Below are positions 24,762 to 61,528 of a stretch of 64,000 bases of DNA, piece after piece (positions within the stretch are counted from its first letter, which is position 1; every line of letters begins with the position of its first letter). The translations under genes and the position numbers were made by a program. The notes under the pieces are model-generated. The model ran no database searches and was not told the DNA's origin. It worked only from the letters and a program-made list of their open reading frames with translations. Source of the DNA: Batillaria attramentaria (taxonomy: Eukaryota; Mollusca; Gastropoda; Batillariidae); NCBI GenBank assembly GCA_018292915.2, contig JACVVK020000216.1:93501-157500 (forward strand). Direction: 5' to 3'.

Positions 24762-24870
24762 TGATGAACCCAACACGCACGCTCACGTAAATCACGCGCA
24801 TTCTCTCACACATAGGACATCTGTTTAAGTTTTGGAGTTTAGAATTGCATATCCAAAGCAGGTTGCCCGT
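24762..24870 (-). mobile_element. SINE-B fragment
   Basis: AACCCAACACGCACGCTCAC, CATTCTCTCACACA and TAGAATTGCAT; both ends are lost. Confidence 0.65.
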
Positions 24871-24890
24871 GGACAAACTTCAAGAAATTC

Positions 24891-25002
<112 letters not shown>

Positions 25003-25842
25003 ACAGTAGTATTAGCTCATGTAGTGTAGCAACGGCAAGTTTTAAAACTCAGTCTTGTGTATATGTCTGTAACCGTTCTACCGTTGTAAAATAAAGGTTC
25101 TTGTTCTCAGTCAAGTTGTTCTTATTGTTCTGTCTCTCTCCCTCCCTGCCTCCCTCCCTCCCTCTGTCTCTGTCTCTGTGATGTTTAGTTTTAGTTTAAC
25201 TGACTTCGAAATAAAGGCTTTTGCTGTCAGACTGACATGAACATTAACTGCAAACAATATGAACATAACGTGACTGCAGACACAACGCAGACATGTTCTT
25301 TAACGTTTAAACCCGCATAAACGTCTGCTTTGGTGAATTCGTGAACTCTCATCTATGACTGACTGCATACTGAGTTAGTAATGAGTATTCGCTCGTCTTT
25401 TCTGATTAGTGGATGGTTCGTTTTCAGTCCCTAATCACCTATCATTGGTTACCCATGTGTGAAGCAAAGGGAAGCTAGCGGGAAGCGATGCTCTTCTGCC
25501 CATAAAACCAGAAAAAAAGAGCAACTTCCTGTGGTTGATGATTTCCTTGCTTTTTACACAGTTCTGTCTGCGTTTTCCGCGTGTCAGTCCTGCTTTTCCT
25601 TCAAAGCCCATTTACTGTATACAGCAAAGTCAATGCAATAACTAGCTAGCCGCTTCAGATTGAAAAAAAAAATGTTGGGTATGTTCCGAAATTCACAAAA
25701 GCAGCAAGCGATTGTCCTCTCTGCCTTTTTTTCTGCGTCCTTTAATTCTTTCGCCTATCTTACCCATCTCTCTAGTGTCATTTCTTTTCTTTTTCTCCTT
25801 GTAAGTATTTTTGTTTTCTTCTGATTTGTTCTTTAGTATTTG

Positions 25843-25916
25843 TTTTGTTTTGTTTTGTTTTGTTTTGTTTTGTTTTGTTTTGTTTTTGTTTGTTTGGTTT
25901 GGTTTGGGTTTTTGGC

Positions 25917-25950
<34 letters not shown>
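25843..25950. repeat. (TTTTG)n and (GTT)n
   Basis: About nine TTTTG units, then ten GTT units. Confidence 0.92.
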
Positions 25951-26379
25951 GGGTTTTGTTCTTTAGTACTTGTTTTGTTTTGTTTTCTTTTCTTTTGTTT
26001 TATTTTAGTTGTAGTTTAGTTCCAGTTCACCCGGTTTTCTGACGAAGTCTGGACTAAGACTTGCATGTGCCGCGTGAAGGAGTGTAAACCGTAACCTGTA
26101 CAGTCATGTGTTGTGGAGTCCGGAATGTTATTCCCCTAACGACGCTGATTGGCGTTTGACAGTTTAACGCCAGCACACCCCTGATTTACGCCTCTCGAGT
26201 AATGGCTACCTTCCTCCCGCACACTTTTCACCAGCTCCCTCCGTGACGGGTGGTCGGTTCTCATCTTGTCAGACGCCCCCAACACCCGTCCTTCCCCATC
26301 TGTTGGTCCAAAACCAGGTGAAATCAAAATGGACGAGTGTGTTTGCGGTGCTTCTCCGATTCGAAATTCTCCAAGATAC

Positions 26380-26543
26380 CCAAAGCGGACATGGTAGAGC
26401 GTTCGACTCCCAATGCTCGGGTCGTGAGTTCGAATCCCGGCTGGGGCCACGTGTCTGTGCTGGCCTATTTTCTCGTTGTCCCGTCTTTGGTGTCACCCAT
26501 ACGTGGTGGAAAAAGGCGTGACACTCCCTAACATCCACCCACC
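26380..26543 (+). mobile_element. SINE-A copy
   Basis: Head with ATGGTAGAGCG and GAGTTCGAATCCCGGCTGG, diverged core, tail GGTGGAAAAAGGCGTGACAC. Confidence 0.75.
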
Positions 26544-26707
26544 TCAAAGCGGCCGTGTTTGAAATATGTGCATGCAAACGTATATGCCTTGTAGCAACGC
26601 GTTAGGCAAAGTCGTTGTCTGGTTCATGAACGACCCCGCCTTTCTCAGTTCAGTTCACGCCGACAGACCGAAGTGCACTGGAAACACTCGGTGCTACTCG
26701 AATTTGA

Positions 26708-27122
26708 AAATGGACACAATAATAATAATAATAATTATAACTGAGTATTGTACACGCGCTTTACCCAATTTCTTGAATCGGCTTAAAGCGCCGCGAAGTG
26801 AACCCAACACGCACGCTTACGTGAATCACACGCATTCTCTCACACACTGGACAAAAACACATTACAGTCACGTGGTGCGAAGAGTCAGCTCGGCTATTTT
26901 AGTTTCGGAATTTAGAATTGTATTTATTTTCAAAAATTGTGGGCTGAACATTTCCAAAGCAGACGGGGAGGAAGCCGGAGTAACCAAAGAGAACCCCCGA
27001 CGGTCAGCCCGAATGAACGGTGTCACGTACGAGAAGGAAAAATTCTTTGCCCCGAGTGGGACTCGAACCTGACCTCTCGCATGGGCGACGAAGTCGCTTA
27101 ACCACTAGACCACCGATCGCCC
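26708..27122 (-). mobile_element. SINE-B full-length copy
   Basis: About 415 bp, from the (AAT)n tail at left to a tRNA-like head at right: reversed box B CGAGTGGGACTCGAACC and box A CGCTTAACCACTAGACCACC. It is one of two complete copies. Confidence 0.82.
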
Positions 27123-27930
27123 ATGCCATTGTTTGGAAACGCCATGTCCTGAATGTGGTAATTTTGAAAGAGAGGTAGCACCGGAAACACTGATGGGTTT
27201 TGACTGCACCCCGTGTTCTAGTGCTCAGTTTTGAGCACACCCTTTTTACGTGCGTGGTCGCCGCTGGACTGTCAGTTCTCGGAATCTGTTTCTTAACAGG
27301 CGCAGGCCGCCCCAGTGCGGGCAGAACCGCTAGAGGTGATTCTCCAGACGCACTTGAAAAGAAGCTGAAGGCTTTGTTGGTGTTGTGGGTTGGGATCGGA
27401 CTTGTTGAGTAGTTTGGGGTCTGGCCAGGGTGGATTTTTTGTTTTATGGTCAGGAAAATTAGCCGTTAGGAGTGGACGTTGATGGTGATGATGGTGATGG
27501 TGACTGACCATTTTATTTAGAGGCAGCAGCAAAAACTTGTCTGCGCTAAGCGGAATGGATAAGTTGATTGGAGGGGCGGTGGTGGTGGATGGAGGATGCT
27601 GAGTGGACATGACAGGTCCTTCCCATCTCGGCCTCGAGCCTCACTCCCGTTTTGTCACAATCTCCCAGATACCCAGTCCTTGGGAATAGGGGTTTGGGGG
27701 TGGGGGGTGGGGTGGGGGGTCCGGAAGGCGTGGGCGTGGGGTCGGGCTTTATGTGTTTTCTTCTGTTCGCTTTTCCCCCGCTGCTTGTGACCATGTAAGT
27801 TTAAATAGAAACGGAAACGGTAATGACTGCGACATGTAAGTTTATCTCAGCATCTTACACGTTTTGTGTCCAAATAACAAAAGAGGGATAGGCAAAGGGG
27901 AAGGGGTGGGTGGGTGAAGAAGGGTGTTAA

Positions 27931-27932
<2 letters not shown>

Positions 27933-28007
<75 letters not shown>
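27933..28007. repeat. (GT)n microsatellite
   Basis: 37 units. Confidence 0.95.
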
Positions 28008-28010
<3 letters not shown>

Positions 28011-28078
28011 GTTTTTTTTCGTCGTTTGTAACGGCATGTGCGGGATACTTAAACTACTCTCTCCGCGGCTTTCTTGTG

Positions 28079-28253
28079 GGGAGCCGTGATAGCCAAATGG
28101 TAGAGCCGGCATTGGACTTTCAATGCACAGGTCGTCAGTTCGATTTCAGGCTGGGGCCAAATATTTGTGCTGGCCTTTTTCTCCTTGTCCGTCTTCGATA
28201 TTCCCCGTATGTGGTGGAAAAAGACGTTAAACCCTTGAACACCTACACACCCA
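28079..28253 (+). mobile_element. SINE-A full-length copy
   Basis: Starts GGGAGCCGTGATAGCCAAAT and ends AGACGTTAAACCC. It lies 222 bp upstream of the first FREM1 exon in the window. Confidence 0.8.
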
Positions 28254-28309
28254 CTCTCTCTTCATTGTGCCCAACGGAACGTTTGTACTTGATGTCCAGC
28301 CATCCAGTT

Positions 28310-28313
<4 letters not shown>

Positions 28314-28381
<68 letters not shown>
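28314..28381. repeat. (GT)n microsatellite
   Basis: 34 units, 95 bp before a FREM1 exon. Confidence 0.95.
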
Positions 28382-28382
<1 letters not shown>

Positions 28383-28475
28383 ATTTCTTTGTTCCATAGT
28401 AAATGTCATAACAGTCCACACTGTACTTACAACGACACAACTTAATGTACCATTTCCATCTGCTTGCGTCTACAG

Positions 28476-51716
<23,241 letters not shown>

Positions 51717-53343
51717 TGCGGACACGCTTCAGTGACTTTTTGTTTTGTTTTCTGTGAGCGTGTTAGTTCGTGTTTGTGCAGAGACGATGTAAAGACTGAA
51801 AGCGGCTGCGTCCTCAAAGAGAGGATGAAAAAAAAACTGAGGACCAAGCTGTTTCTTCTAATGGCACACGACACGTGGACATAACAGAGACGTTCTGGCA
51901 GACGTCTGTGGGGACGGTTCAGGACAAGTTCAGTTAGAGAGACACTGAAAATACTAAAAGAATGACGTAGACGGAACGCTGTGTGTATATATACAGCGGA
52001 CATGGACACGTGCTTTTCTTCCTGGTGTTTCGTCTAGGGGCTGTTCTGTTTTGGGACTGCTGTTCTCGAACACTCCAGTCCTTGGAGCCGCCCTTGACAC
52101 AAGTGTCAGGAAAAGGTTTATGTTTATTTGCACACGAATTGGTTGCTTAGCAGCCTGTGTGGACAGGAGGATGACGGCCATTTGTAACAATCTCTGTCAA
52201 TATCTGCTGGTGCAGGAATGGCGCCTCATGTTACTTGCCTTGAGTTTGTTCCAGCAGCATGGAAACAAGAGTTCTTTCTCTGAAAGAGACCATTGAAGGC
52301 GAAAAGGAATGGCCGTGAGATCTGAACGACTCCGACAAAAGCAACTGTTTTTTGAAAGCTCATTTGACTTGAGGATTTTGGCCGGAGACCGTCACTGTAC
52401 TTGGGATGTGAGAACAAGTTGGCTTACCGTACAGGTCGCCTCAAGACCTGGTGGACAACTTTGTGAAAGACTGTACCCTCACATTAAGCAACTGCCTAGG
52501 TGCCGCCAAGCACCGATGGTGTTATGTTTTGTTGTTTTGGATAGCTTGAGTAAGTGAGCTCTGACAAGCAACACAGCGATGTACACAACTTGTGGGCGCC
52601 CTTTGTCGGAGACTGGAAGTGTTGAGACGATACCACGGGACAAAGGGACGTAACTGCCTCCCTGTGGCGGGACAACTCGGCGGACTGTGAAACCGTTAAC
52701 CCCGTCACATAATCTCCTCCGCGATGGCAGTTTTGGACTCTCAACTTCTTGTACAAAGTAGTCAGTCATCTTGAGAACAAGTCAACCGACAACTCAGACA
52801 AAAAGACTTGTTGCTTTTTTCGGATTTTCTTCCCTATGTTGTGTACAATCGAATGAATTCATGTGATTTTCTGTAAATGCTCTAGTAGCGATTAAGGCGT
52901 AGCTCATGTATCTAGCTGCTAGATTGTGATCCCCATTTGAATACACTACATTCTAGATCATAATGACGTAATCTTGAAGTGACGGCTATAGTTTGCTGCC
53001 CAGAACTTGTCCGCTACAGTCCAAGGAAGCATAATTGTCGTCGTTAATTAATAATTACGTACGTGAAGTTGGGAGTGTTCTTGTGGTTACGTTGTAAGTA
53101 GCTCACAGTTCTCACTCGCTATAATCACCCTGTAGACTTGTTTGTATGTTGCTAGACACATTTAGATACGTACGCCTCCATACTTGTACACACATTTATA
53201 TAATTATGACATTTTTAGGGCATTTAGACATTTCTAAGCTTGATCTTCACAAACATTTAGGAAATCGTTTATTTTGCCGCTGATAAGACAGCCGATTGAC
53301 AGACGGACAAGAGTAAACACGCGGCTATTATCACTATAATAAA
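51717..53343 (+). other. Probable 3' UTR of FREM1
   Basis: No splice-bounded coding sequence follows the stop. The stretch is mostly unique, not SINE-like, and ends at the first AATAAA (53338-53343) on this strand. The assignment is inference; RNA data would be needed. Confidence 0.5.
53338..53343 (+). promoter_or_regulatory. Candidate polyadenylation signal AATAAA
   Basis: First AATAAA hexamer downstream of the FREM1 stop, giving a 3' UTR of about 1.6 kb. Other AATAAA hexamers occur further downstream (about 54226, 55240 and 56190). Confidence 0.4.
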
Positions 53344-54924
53344 GACACAATGCACATACCAAGAGCATGACGACATCGTTGTATCAACAAACTCATGGTG
53401 TATTTTATTTCTGTATTGGAAGTGTGTGTGTACAGACTACCCGATCGTTTTCTAGCGTAAGGTGTAAATATGGTGGAATCCGTTCTAACCTCCTAAACCT
53501 CTGTAGCCGACACTCGTGGGTTTTGTTGTTGTTGTTGTTGTTTTGTTGTAGGTTTTTTTGTTGTCGTCGTTTGTTGTTGTTGTTGTTGGTTTTTTGCTTT
53601 GTTTTGTTTTGGGGGGTTGCTGTTGTTGTTGTTGTTGTTTGCCGGGGGGGGGGGTCTTTGGGTTTGTTTTGTTTTTGTTTTTTGTCTTTTATTTTGCTTT
53701 TGTGGGTTTTTTTTTCACTGCAGTGTTGTGTCAGGTATGTGAGACAGGATCAGTTCTTGTGTAGATGTACAATTCAGCACAGTTAAAAGTCGGGTATTAT
53801 CTGTATGACTTTAATTTTTATTTGTGGTTATTTTCCTTTTTTCCCCTACATCTATATATATATATGTATGTTTTGGTCAATGTATCACCGACGCCTCGAC
53901 GTGTTTGTACATAGCTGATATCTGTGAAATGTGAACTGTAATGAAGTGTTATTCATGTTTTTAGCGTAGGTATGTCATGTGTATTACTCACATGTATCTG
54001 CACGTCTTAACATTGCGACAATGAGAAGGTACATCAGTGAATCAATAGTTTCAGTAGTTCCAAAATCGGTTACTAAAATTTAAAACTTATTTTAAAAAAG
54101 ATAGTTAGATATGTACATCAGTGTATCATGAGTTCCAATAGTTTCAATGTCGGTTATTCAAGTTTAAAACTTACCATAAACAAAAAGGTACTTTTGAGTT
54201 AGGAATAATATTGAATACCATGCAAGAATAAAAAAAATCTTGTCAGAATTAAATGTTTCACTTTTGGTACCACCCCTCAAAACATCCCGTGAGCCTGAAA
54301 GGGTGTCGTAATCTTGAAGACCTACCCCCAAACAGGAGCATTTTGTTATCGTTCAACGTATTCTGCTAGAACAAAGAATGGAATAGTCGTGTGCTTGTCG
54401 ATTTTGTGTCTTGGTAATCTAGGTTTAATATATATCTGGTTGGCACACTTGACACTGCAAGTACGTCCGACCAGAGATTGCTACGGAGATATCACTTCCT
54501 GTCGCTTCGGCGCCACTGCAGAAGACTGAAACCTCATTAGTTATACGAGAGGCACGGTGGCGTTGCGTGTCGCATAATTAATGTGGCTTCACCTTTCCGC
54601 CAAAGAAAGGCACCTGAATGATAGATATCTGCTAACCCAATGGGAGTCGTTGTCATATCTCCTTCTACTTTAGCCGTAGTTATGGAGTTACTCCTATCAC
54701 AAACTCAACTGTGCTAGGGGGGGACTTGGTCAGTGTCATTAAAAATGATGTCTGCACAGCGTAAGGTTGTGCAGAAATTTTCCACTTTTTTTTTAAAGTT
54801 CCGTAAACATCAATTACAAGAGCAGGGCGATTGTACTGGCATAATTATTGCAAATTGCAAAGAGCATATGTTAAGCGGACTCGACGTTCAACCGTAGGTT
54901 ATGGTGAAGTGTTTCAAGTTGTGT

Positions 54925-54925
<1 letters not shown>

Positions 54926-55005
<80 letters not shown>

Positions 55006-55024
55006 TGCGTGCGTGTTTGTGTGC

Positions 55025-55093
<69 letters not shown>
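54926..55093. repeat. (GT)n-(GA)n-(GT)n
   Basis: 26 GT units, 14 GA units, then about 36 GT units. Confidence 0.95.
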
Positions 55094-55094
<1 letters not shown>

Positions 55095-56237
55095 CGCGTG
55101 CGCGTGTGTTTTGTGTGTTGTTTGTCGTGTTTCGTTTATCTTGTTTAGCCACAATTCAGGACCGTGCCAAGCGCAAAACGGTCATTGCCACTCAAGTGTA
55201 CGATGAAATAGGGACATCTTTCGATTATTTCGCATGGGCCATAAATAAATGACCGCCGACACCAATTCACGGCACTTTATGACGAGGAGAAATCGGCAAA
55301 ACGTTCGCCTACAACTGACAGAACAGCCGTGGTCGTTTCAAAACTGATTTGTATAATCATACAAAAAAATAAAAATAAAAAGGCAAGAGGAAATTTCTTG
55401 CGACATTCGTTTGCAAGTGGGAAAGGCACGATTTCTCACAACGCAATTCAAGCCTTGAGCTACCAAATCTTCTTCGACTGGCCCATTTCGTGAGTGATGC
55501 GACATGAAATCTTTAAAAAAATAAACGACTGTTCGCGCCTCAAGGGGAATAACTGTGCTCTTTGCTTTCGAGACGAGGTAGAGTTGCTTCCCTGACTGCT
55601 ATAAATAAAACAATCGCGATCGGTGTACACACATACAGATTTGCCAACACTTGTCACATGACTGATTGTGTTAGTTATACCAGTTATGTACTTCATTTTT
55701 TGGAGGTCCGTGTGAACGTTGTACTTTTGTGTATTATTATTATTATTAGATATTTTATCCGGTTAGTCTATTACTATCATTATTATTATTATTAATGTCA
55801 TTATTCGTAGATATTTTTTATTATTATTACTATTATTATTGTTTTACAAGTACGGTTTCAGACACATGGAAGCAATACCTATAGATACGTGTAGAAATCA
55901 TGTATATCCAATGTGGAGGATTTTGTACGTGTGTGTATATGTAGCAATACAAAAGTCTGGGTAAACTGTTGTCGTTAATATTGTCTGTCACATCTTGATA
56001 TAATCCTTTTAAACAAACCGTGTGTATATCGTAGATAGTGTTACACTGGTCTATTAATAATCTTTCACGCGTAAGCAATCAAACAAGAGCGAGTACTGTA
56101 TGTAATTAAATTAAAAACAACAAAACAACTTTTCTTACGGTTTTGTATAGTTTGATCAACTCAAGGTTTCCCCCCAGTCAAGAAGAAGAAATAAACTTTT
56201 AAACTGTATGTGATCTCTTCCTCCTTCGTGTATTGTT

Positions 56238-56405
56238 CAGGTGATGTGCCCAGTTTCTTGGCTCAAAACGTCGGGAAGTGAACCCATGACGCACGCTCAT
56301 GTTATTCACTCGCTTTTTTCAGTCATGCTCTGGACATGAACACATAACAAATCACGTGACGCGAAAGGTCAACTCGGCTCTTTACGTTTTGGAATTGCAT
56401 TTATA
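56238..56405 (-). mobile_element. SINE-B copy, old
   Basis: Diverged body: CCCAGTTTCTTGGCTC, ACGCACGCTCATG, ATCACGTGACGCGAAAGGTC and GGAATTGCATTTATA. Confidence 0.65.
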
Positions 56406-56431
56406 AAATGTACAGTTATGGCAAGTTGTTT

Positions 56432-56571
<140 letters not shown>

Positions 56572-56805
56572 TCACTCACTCACTCAAACTCTCTTGGTGC
56601 TGTGCTAGCATACTAGTAGATGGTTGATTCCCTTTGACCGGTAGAAACCCGTTTTGCTAGGGTTGTATTTAGTTCCGCAATTCAGGATGTCATGACTGAG
56701 AATAAAACTAGAAATCTGGCGATCCCATGCATGCGGATCTCCGCAGCCAAGCGTTGTGAAGGTGAGGGCCCCCATATATGACAACCATAGCACGCAGAGA
56801 GAGAA

Positions 56806-56808
<3 letters not shown>

Positions 56809-56881
<73 letters not shown>
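56809..56881. repeat. (CA)n microsatellite
   Basis: 36 units. Confidence 0.95.
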
Positions 56882-56884
<3 letters not shown>

Positions 56885-57371
56885 ACTGTCACAATGTTAT
56901 AATGCATTTATTCGATGCAAATCGTCATTTACAAATAAAAGTGTTACCATGAAATCAGTGAATACAAAACCGTCTCAGTTCATAGCTGAACAGAAACTTC
57001 ACGACGCCTCCAGAAGAACACTATTACCACAGAGTCCATGCTGCACAATAAATAACATGCCGAAGATTACACTACCTCTACTGATACAGAAACCGAAAAA
57101 AAAAAAAAAATTCCAGGTGTCACAGACAATAGTACGAAAGTTCACAATTTTTTTTCTCGGCCACTGACTGCGAAATATAAAGCCTCATTAATTATGCAAA
57201 GCAAAGCGACACCATGCGGAGTACAATGACACACCTAGAGGGGAGACAGCAACGTCAAATGTGTGGTGCACGTCACGAAAGACCAGTTACGCAAGCGTGT
57301 TACGTCAACACGTTTCGGAACTGACGTCATTCTCTTGTTCTTTCTTCTGGACAATTCCAACAATATTTGTT

Positions 57372-57441
57372 GGGTGTTTGGGAGTTTAACGTCTTTTTCC
57401 ACCATGTATGGGTGATATCAAAGACGGGACAACGGCTCCCC
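57372..57441 (-). mobile_element. SINE-A short copy with target duplication
   Basis: Only the tail and middle (70 bp) are present. The perfect 16-bp repeat TCCAACAATATTTGTT lies at 57356-57371 and 57442-57457. Confidence 0.82.
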
Positions 57442-58002
57442 TCCAACAATATTTGTTCGAAAATGAACGGTCAGTTACACGGTTCTCAGTCTCCAGATTT
57501 GCCTTTACCCAAATAATTATGTTTTTTTTTAAATGTGCGCCTTTTCTCTATACATATTTTAAGAAGGATTCTGCATGATGTTTCGCCGTCTGAACCAGAA
57601 ATTGCGTAAATGGAGACTGAAAAAGCATGCGTACCTAACCGTTCATTTACCGTTCAAATATTTTAGAATTGCCCTTCTCTCTCTCACAGACGTGTGGTGT
57701 GTTTCTTTGTATTCCGCTATACTGAGCCCTATCTTGAATGATCAATGCGACCTCAATTTCCTGAAGATGCTAGTGATCTCTTCTTCTATTATTTCTGGTA
57801 GTCCTGCTGATGTTCGGTTATCAATGAGTATGTGAACAACACAATATAACAAAACTTAGCTCTACAACTACGAGAGAAAAAAAAATTCAAATTTTACTAC
57901 CATGCAAACACCAGCACATGAAATAAGTTATCTGTACAGTGTGCAATTTAACGTTTTCGAATAAAAAATACAGATGGTAACAGAACAGTAAATAGTGCTT
58001 AA

Positions 58003-58611
58003 AGGCCGTTCTTAACCGGGCAGACTTTTGGTTCGCGAACTAGGTTCGGAGAGTACGGCGAACTAGGTTCGCGCACGTTGTTTCTTAACCGACCAAATAC
58101 TTGTGCGGAAACCCTGGTTCGAAAGGTTCGACGAACTAGGTTCGAGGACTGCATAGCGTGTCGTGGGAACCCTCGCGATCCTTTTGCCGATCCTGCGCTC
58201 TGATTGGTTGCTCGGGGAGAGCTGTTGTGCGCATGTACAAACTTGAGGAAAATGGCGGACGGCATCGCGGCTATCGACTCACTTCACATTTCCCTCTCTT
58301 GCGCTCTTTTCCTCTTATCTCCTCTTCCTCGGCTTCCAAGAGTTCACTCAAAACGATAACTACCGCAAATGCCTGGTCGTCTCGATCTACGAAGGCGGCC
58401 ATTTTGGTTGTTTACGATTGTCTCAACTTCCGAGTCCGCCTTGTTCAGGCGATGACGTATGCATATCATTAACGGTCGGTTAAGAAAGAGAACTAGTCCG
58501 GCCGAACCTCTGGAACTATGTACGTGTGTGCGCTTGCCCTGTTCGTATACAATACCACAGTTCGCCGAACAAGTTCGCCAGACTGGTGGTTCGCCCGGTT
58601 AAGAACGGCCT
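58003..58611. mobile_element. 609-bp terminal-inverted-repeat element (PIF/Harbinger-like MITE)
   Basis: Perfect 19-bp inverted repeats AGGCCGTTCTTAACCGGGC (58003-58021) and its complement (58593-58611), flanked by TAA at 58000-58002 and 58612-58614. A second inverted pair, TTTCTTAACCGACC at about 58080 and GGTCGGTTAAGAAA at about 58474, lies inside. There is no transposase frame. The interior has AAAATGGCGGACGGC, a start-codon-like context, followed by a frame of about 24 codons. Confidence 0.8.
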
Positions 58612-59131
58612 TAACGCCGAGCAACACAATGGTTATCTCACAGCTATAAAAAGAAGCAATGGAAGCAAAACAAAAGAGGCAATGCGTTTCCCTATGTCTC
58701 TGTCAAGTTGCAGGTATACTTTCTTTTCAGTCGAAACGTTTAGTAACATAATGTAACGTGAATGACTTCTTTCAGCGTGCTGGCAGGTCTTGTCGTACCA
58801 TGTCTTGTCCTTGTCACAGCGTTAACCCTTTCAGCCCTGAAGGAATCTCAATAGCGATAACGCTCCTCTGCCTGGGAGTTTTCCAAGTGTGCTAGATCTA
58901 AAGCTGGGCTCTTGCATACAAAACCCTATTTCTCAAGAAGTATTGGATCCACCCTATAGGGGAATCTTCAACTGTGCAGAGCGTATGAGAGTCGGTCACA
59001 TACACGCATATTATTGTTAGGGTCTACGAGACCGTAGCTGATACGGTGGCAGGGCTGAAAGTGTTAAGCGGTTTTTCTACCTTTTTTCGTAGCTTTCGTG
59101 TGTAAGTCTTTTCAGTCGTCAGTTGGAGGAG

Positions 59132-59310
59132 GGTAAGTGTGTGAACTTGATGTTTGGCAGTTAAACAGCCTTTTTCACCACGAATGGGTGATATCAAAGA
59201 CGTGGTAACGAGAAAAAGGCCAGCACAAATATTTGGCCCCAGCCTGGATTCGAACTCACGACTTAAGCATTGAAAGTCCAACGCTCTACCATTCGGCTAT
59301 CCCGGCTCCC
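59132..59310 (-). mobile_element. SINE-A full-length copy with target duplication
   Basis: Reverse from tail to CTACCATTCGGCTATCCCGG. The 15-bp repeat CGTCA(G/A)TTGGAGGAG lies at 59117-59131 and 59311-59325 with one mismatch. Confidence 0.85.
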
Positions 59311-59519
59311 CGTCAATTGGAGGAGTAACAGCAGGTTACAAATGAACTAATTTCTTTTGAAAAAAAAAATCGCAGCTACATTGTAACCGAAACAAAATCG
59401 TGCCAGCTATAGTGGCCGCCTACTGTGCGTGTCTCAGTGCAGGATTTCATTGGAAGTATTCAATGCCACTATGACGTTACATAAGTGAAGCACGAACAAT
59501 ATTGATAGTGTACAACATA

Positions 59520-59885
59520 CATAACATAGTGCTGAAAGATAAGTAAAGAAAATACTGCAGGGCTTTGGAAACTTCGGTGATGCTCTCTTGTGTCACTTCT
59601 TCGACATCCATGTGCAACAAGAGATGTCTGGATAGTACTCATAACATAGTCCTGACAGATAAGTACAGAAAAATCCCGAAGGGCTTTGGAAAATTTAATG
59701 ATGCTCTCTTGTGTCACTTCTTCAGCATCCATGTGCAACAAGAGATGTCTGGATATTACTCATAACATAACATAGTGCTGAAAGGTAAGTAAAGACAAAT
59801 CCCGAAGGGCTTTGGAAAATTTCATGATGCTTCTCTTCTTCAACATCCATGTGCAACAAGAAATGTCTGGATATTTGTTACTCAA
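59520..59885. repeat. Three-copy tandem repeat, unit about 125 bp
   Basis: Each unit runs ACATAGTGCTGAAAGATAAG, AGGGCTTTGGAAA, GATGCTCTCTTGTGTCAC and CATCCATGTGCAACAAGA. The third unit has lost a few bases. Confidence 0.82.
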
Positions 59886-60554
59886 TGGTTAAAAAAAATG
59901 CCATTTTAGGGTGGCACAAATGCAAAACTACGTACTTACATAAATAGTACTTTCTCTAATATTTTGGAAGGGATTTCTACGATGCCGACCCGAGAAATGT
60001 TACGACACTGGGTTCATATGATAATACACATATACATGAATATGCCGGTTCTCGTAAGAACGTGAACAATATGTAACAATGTGTGCGACAATACGGCAAC
60101 GTATGCTTGTGTACTGAGGTATTCGTCCATGAGACAGCTACGCGTTTCAGTGAGCAAGGCAGTAAATTCTAAGGGCTAGACCTTCCAAACTCAGTGCAAC
60201 TTTCCCTGAAAGATCGACCGGGAAAAATGGCCCAGACCTGGCTGCCTGAGAGGTTTTATTTTCAAGACCGCCTGAGTTTTTGGTTTTTTTTTTTTTTTTT
60301 TTCTTTCCAGAGAGCCTGAGTGACTTCTTTCAGGGTGACAGACCTATGGAATTTCAAACAGGTCGTAAAATCACGTTTAGGCAACAAACAAACAAAACGA
60401 AACCCATCGGTCTTCAAATCGAGGTATATAGTTGCACAGTACAGATCTTTCATACACGGGTTTCATCATTGCATATGTTTCGCTCGAGAACAAGCAACTG
60501 ATCGCCATGCATGTAGTTTTCACGTTGTATGTTTTTCCTTTTGATTCGATGTGC

Positions 60555-60560
60555 TTTATT
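60555..60560 (-). promoter_or_regulatory. Candidate polyadenylation signal (minus strand)
   Basis: TTTATT on the + strand reads AATAAA for the TSP1/PLAC gene, about 810 bp after its stop. It is the first such hexamer I saw; a second lies at 60255-60260. Confidence 0.25.
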
Positions 60561-60711
60561 CGGACTAAATGAAATGGGTTCTGTCAGGTAGGTAACCGGT
60601 TGTTTCAAGCGGGTCGGGTAATTGATATATTAACATAACGTCCTTCATTGTTTTTATCTCTTTTTGTTGTGATAGTAGTTTGATGGTGACGTATTTCAAT
60701 GACAGGTATTT

Positions 60712-60919
60712 TTGTTGTTGTTGTTGTTTTGTTTTGTTTGTTTGGTTGGTTGTTTTTGTTTTTGTTTTCTTTTTGCTTGTTTGTTTTTTTTTGTGTGTGG
60801 GTTTTTTTGGTTTGTTTTTGGTTTTTTGTTTTTTGTTTTGTTTTTGTTTGTTTGTTTGTTGTTGTTTTTTTCTTTTTTTTTTCTTTTGGTTTTTTTTTTT
60901 GGGGGGGGGGGTGTTTCGC

Positions 60920-60989
<70 letters not shown>

Positions 60990-61048
60990 TGTGTCTGTGT
61001 CTGTGTGTGTGTCTCTGTGTGTGTGTCTGTGTGTGTCTGTGTGTGTGT
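60712..61048. repeat. G/T low-complexity DNA and (GT)n
   Basis: T-rich GTTT words, poly-G run, then about 34 GT units and CTGTGT variants. Confidence 0.92.
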
Positions 61049-61367
61049 ATGGGCGTGTGATGTCTACGCATTTTTACATGTATCGCTCCCGGTCCTACCT
61101 ATCCACATGTAACTCATGTCTAAATTCTAATGCATTACCAACAGCGTCTGAACGGGTGCTGCCCGCACATATAAAATCGGATTCTTCCGGTCATGACTTC
61201 AACCTCCACAAGTCAGTATTACGACTTAAACCACCAGCAGACGTCATGTATAAAGTAAAGTAGGCCACATCCATTACTGCTGGTTTCGGAAACACAAACC
61301 AATAAAAAAAAGTAATTTTACACCAAAAAGTATACACATGATAGTAGGAGCCAGACGCGAGGTTACA

Positions 61368-61528
61368 CTACCCCCCTGCCCAGCCCCTCCTAGCGAAGTG
61401 CGGTAGGGGAGGGGGAGTCCCCTTCTTGCTGCAAGTCTCGCAGCACATGGTCTGGAAGTAAGGGCGTTCGCAATATCCAAAGTTGAACACGAGTGGGCAG
61501 TATGCGACCTTGAACTTGTCTTCACACT
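61368..61528 (-). CDS. TSP1/PLAC gene last exon (PLAC domain, stop)
   Basis: 161 bp, acceptor TTTTGCAG, phase 1 in, TAG at 61370-61368. The PLAC domain ends CCETCSKKG and is followed by about 18 Pro/Gly-rich residues. Confidence 0.92.

Noticed and set aside
60699..61263. Long frames of Phe, Leu, Val and Cys
   Set aside because: Translations of G/T low-complexity DNA and (GT)n, which mimic membrane segments.
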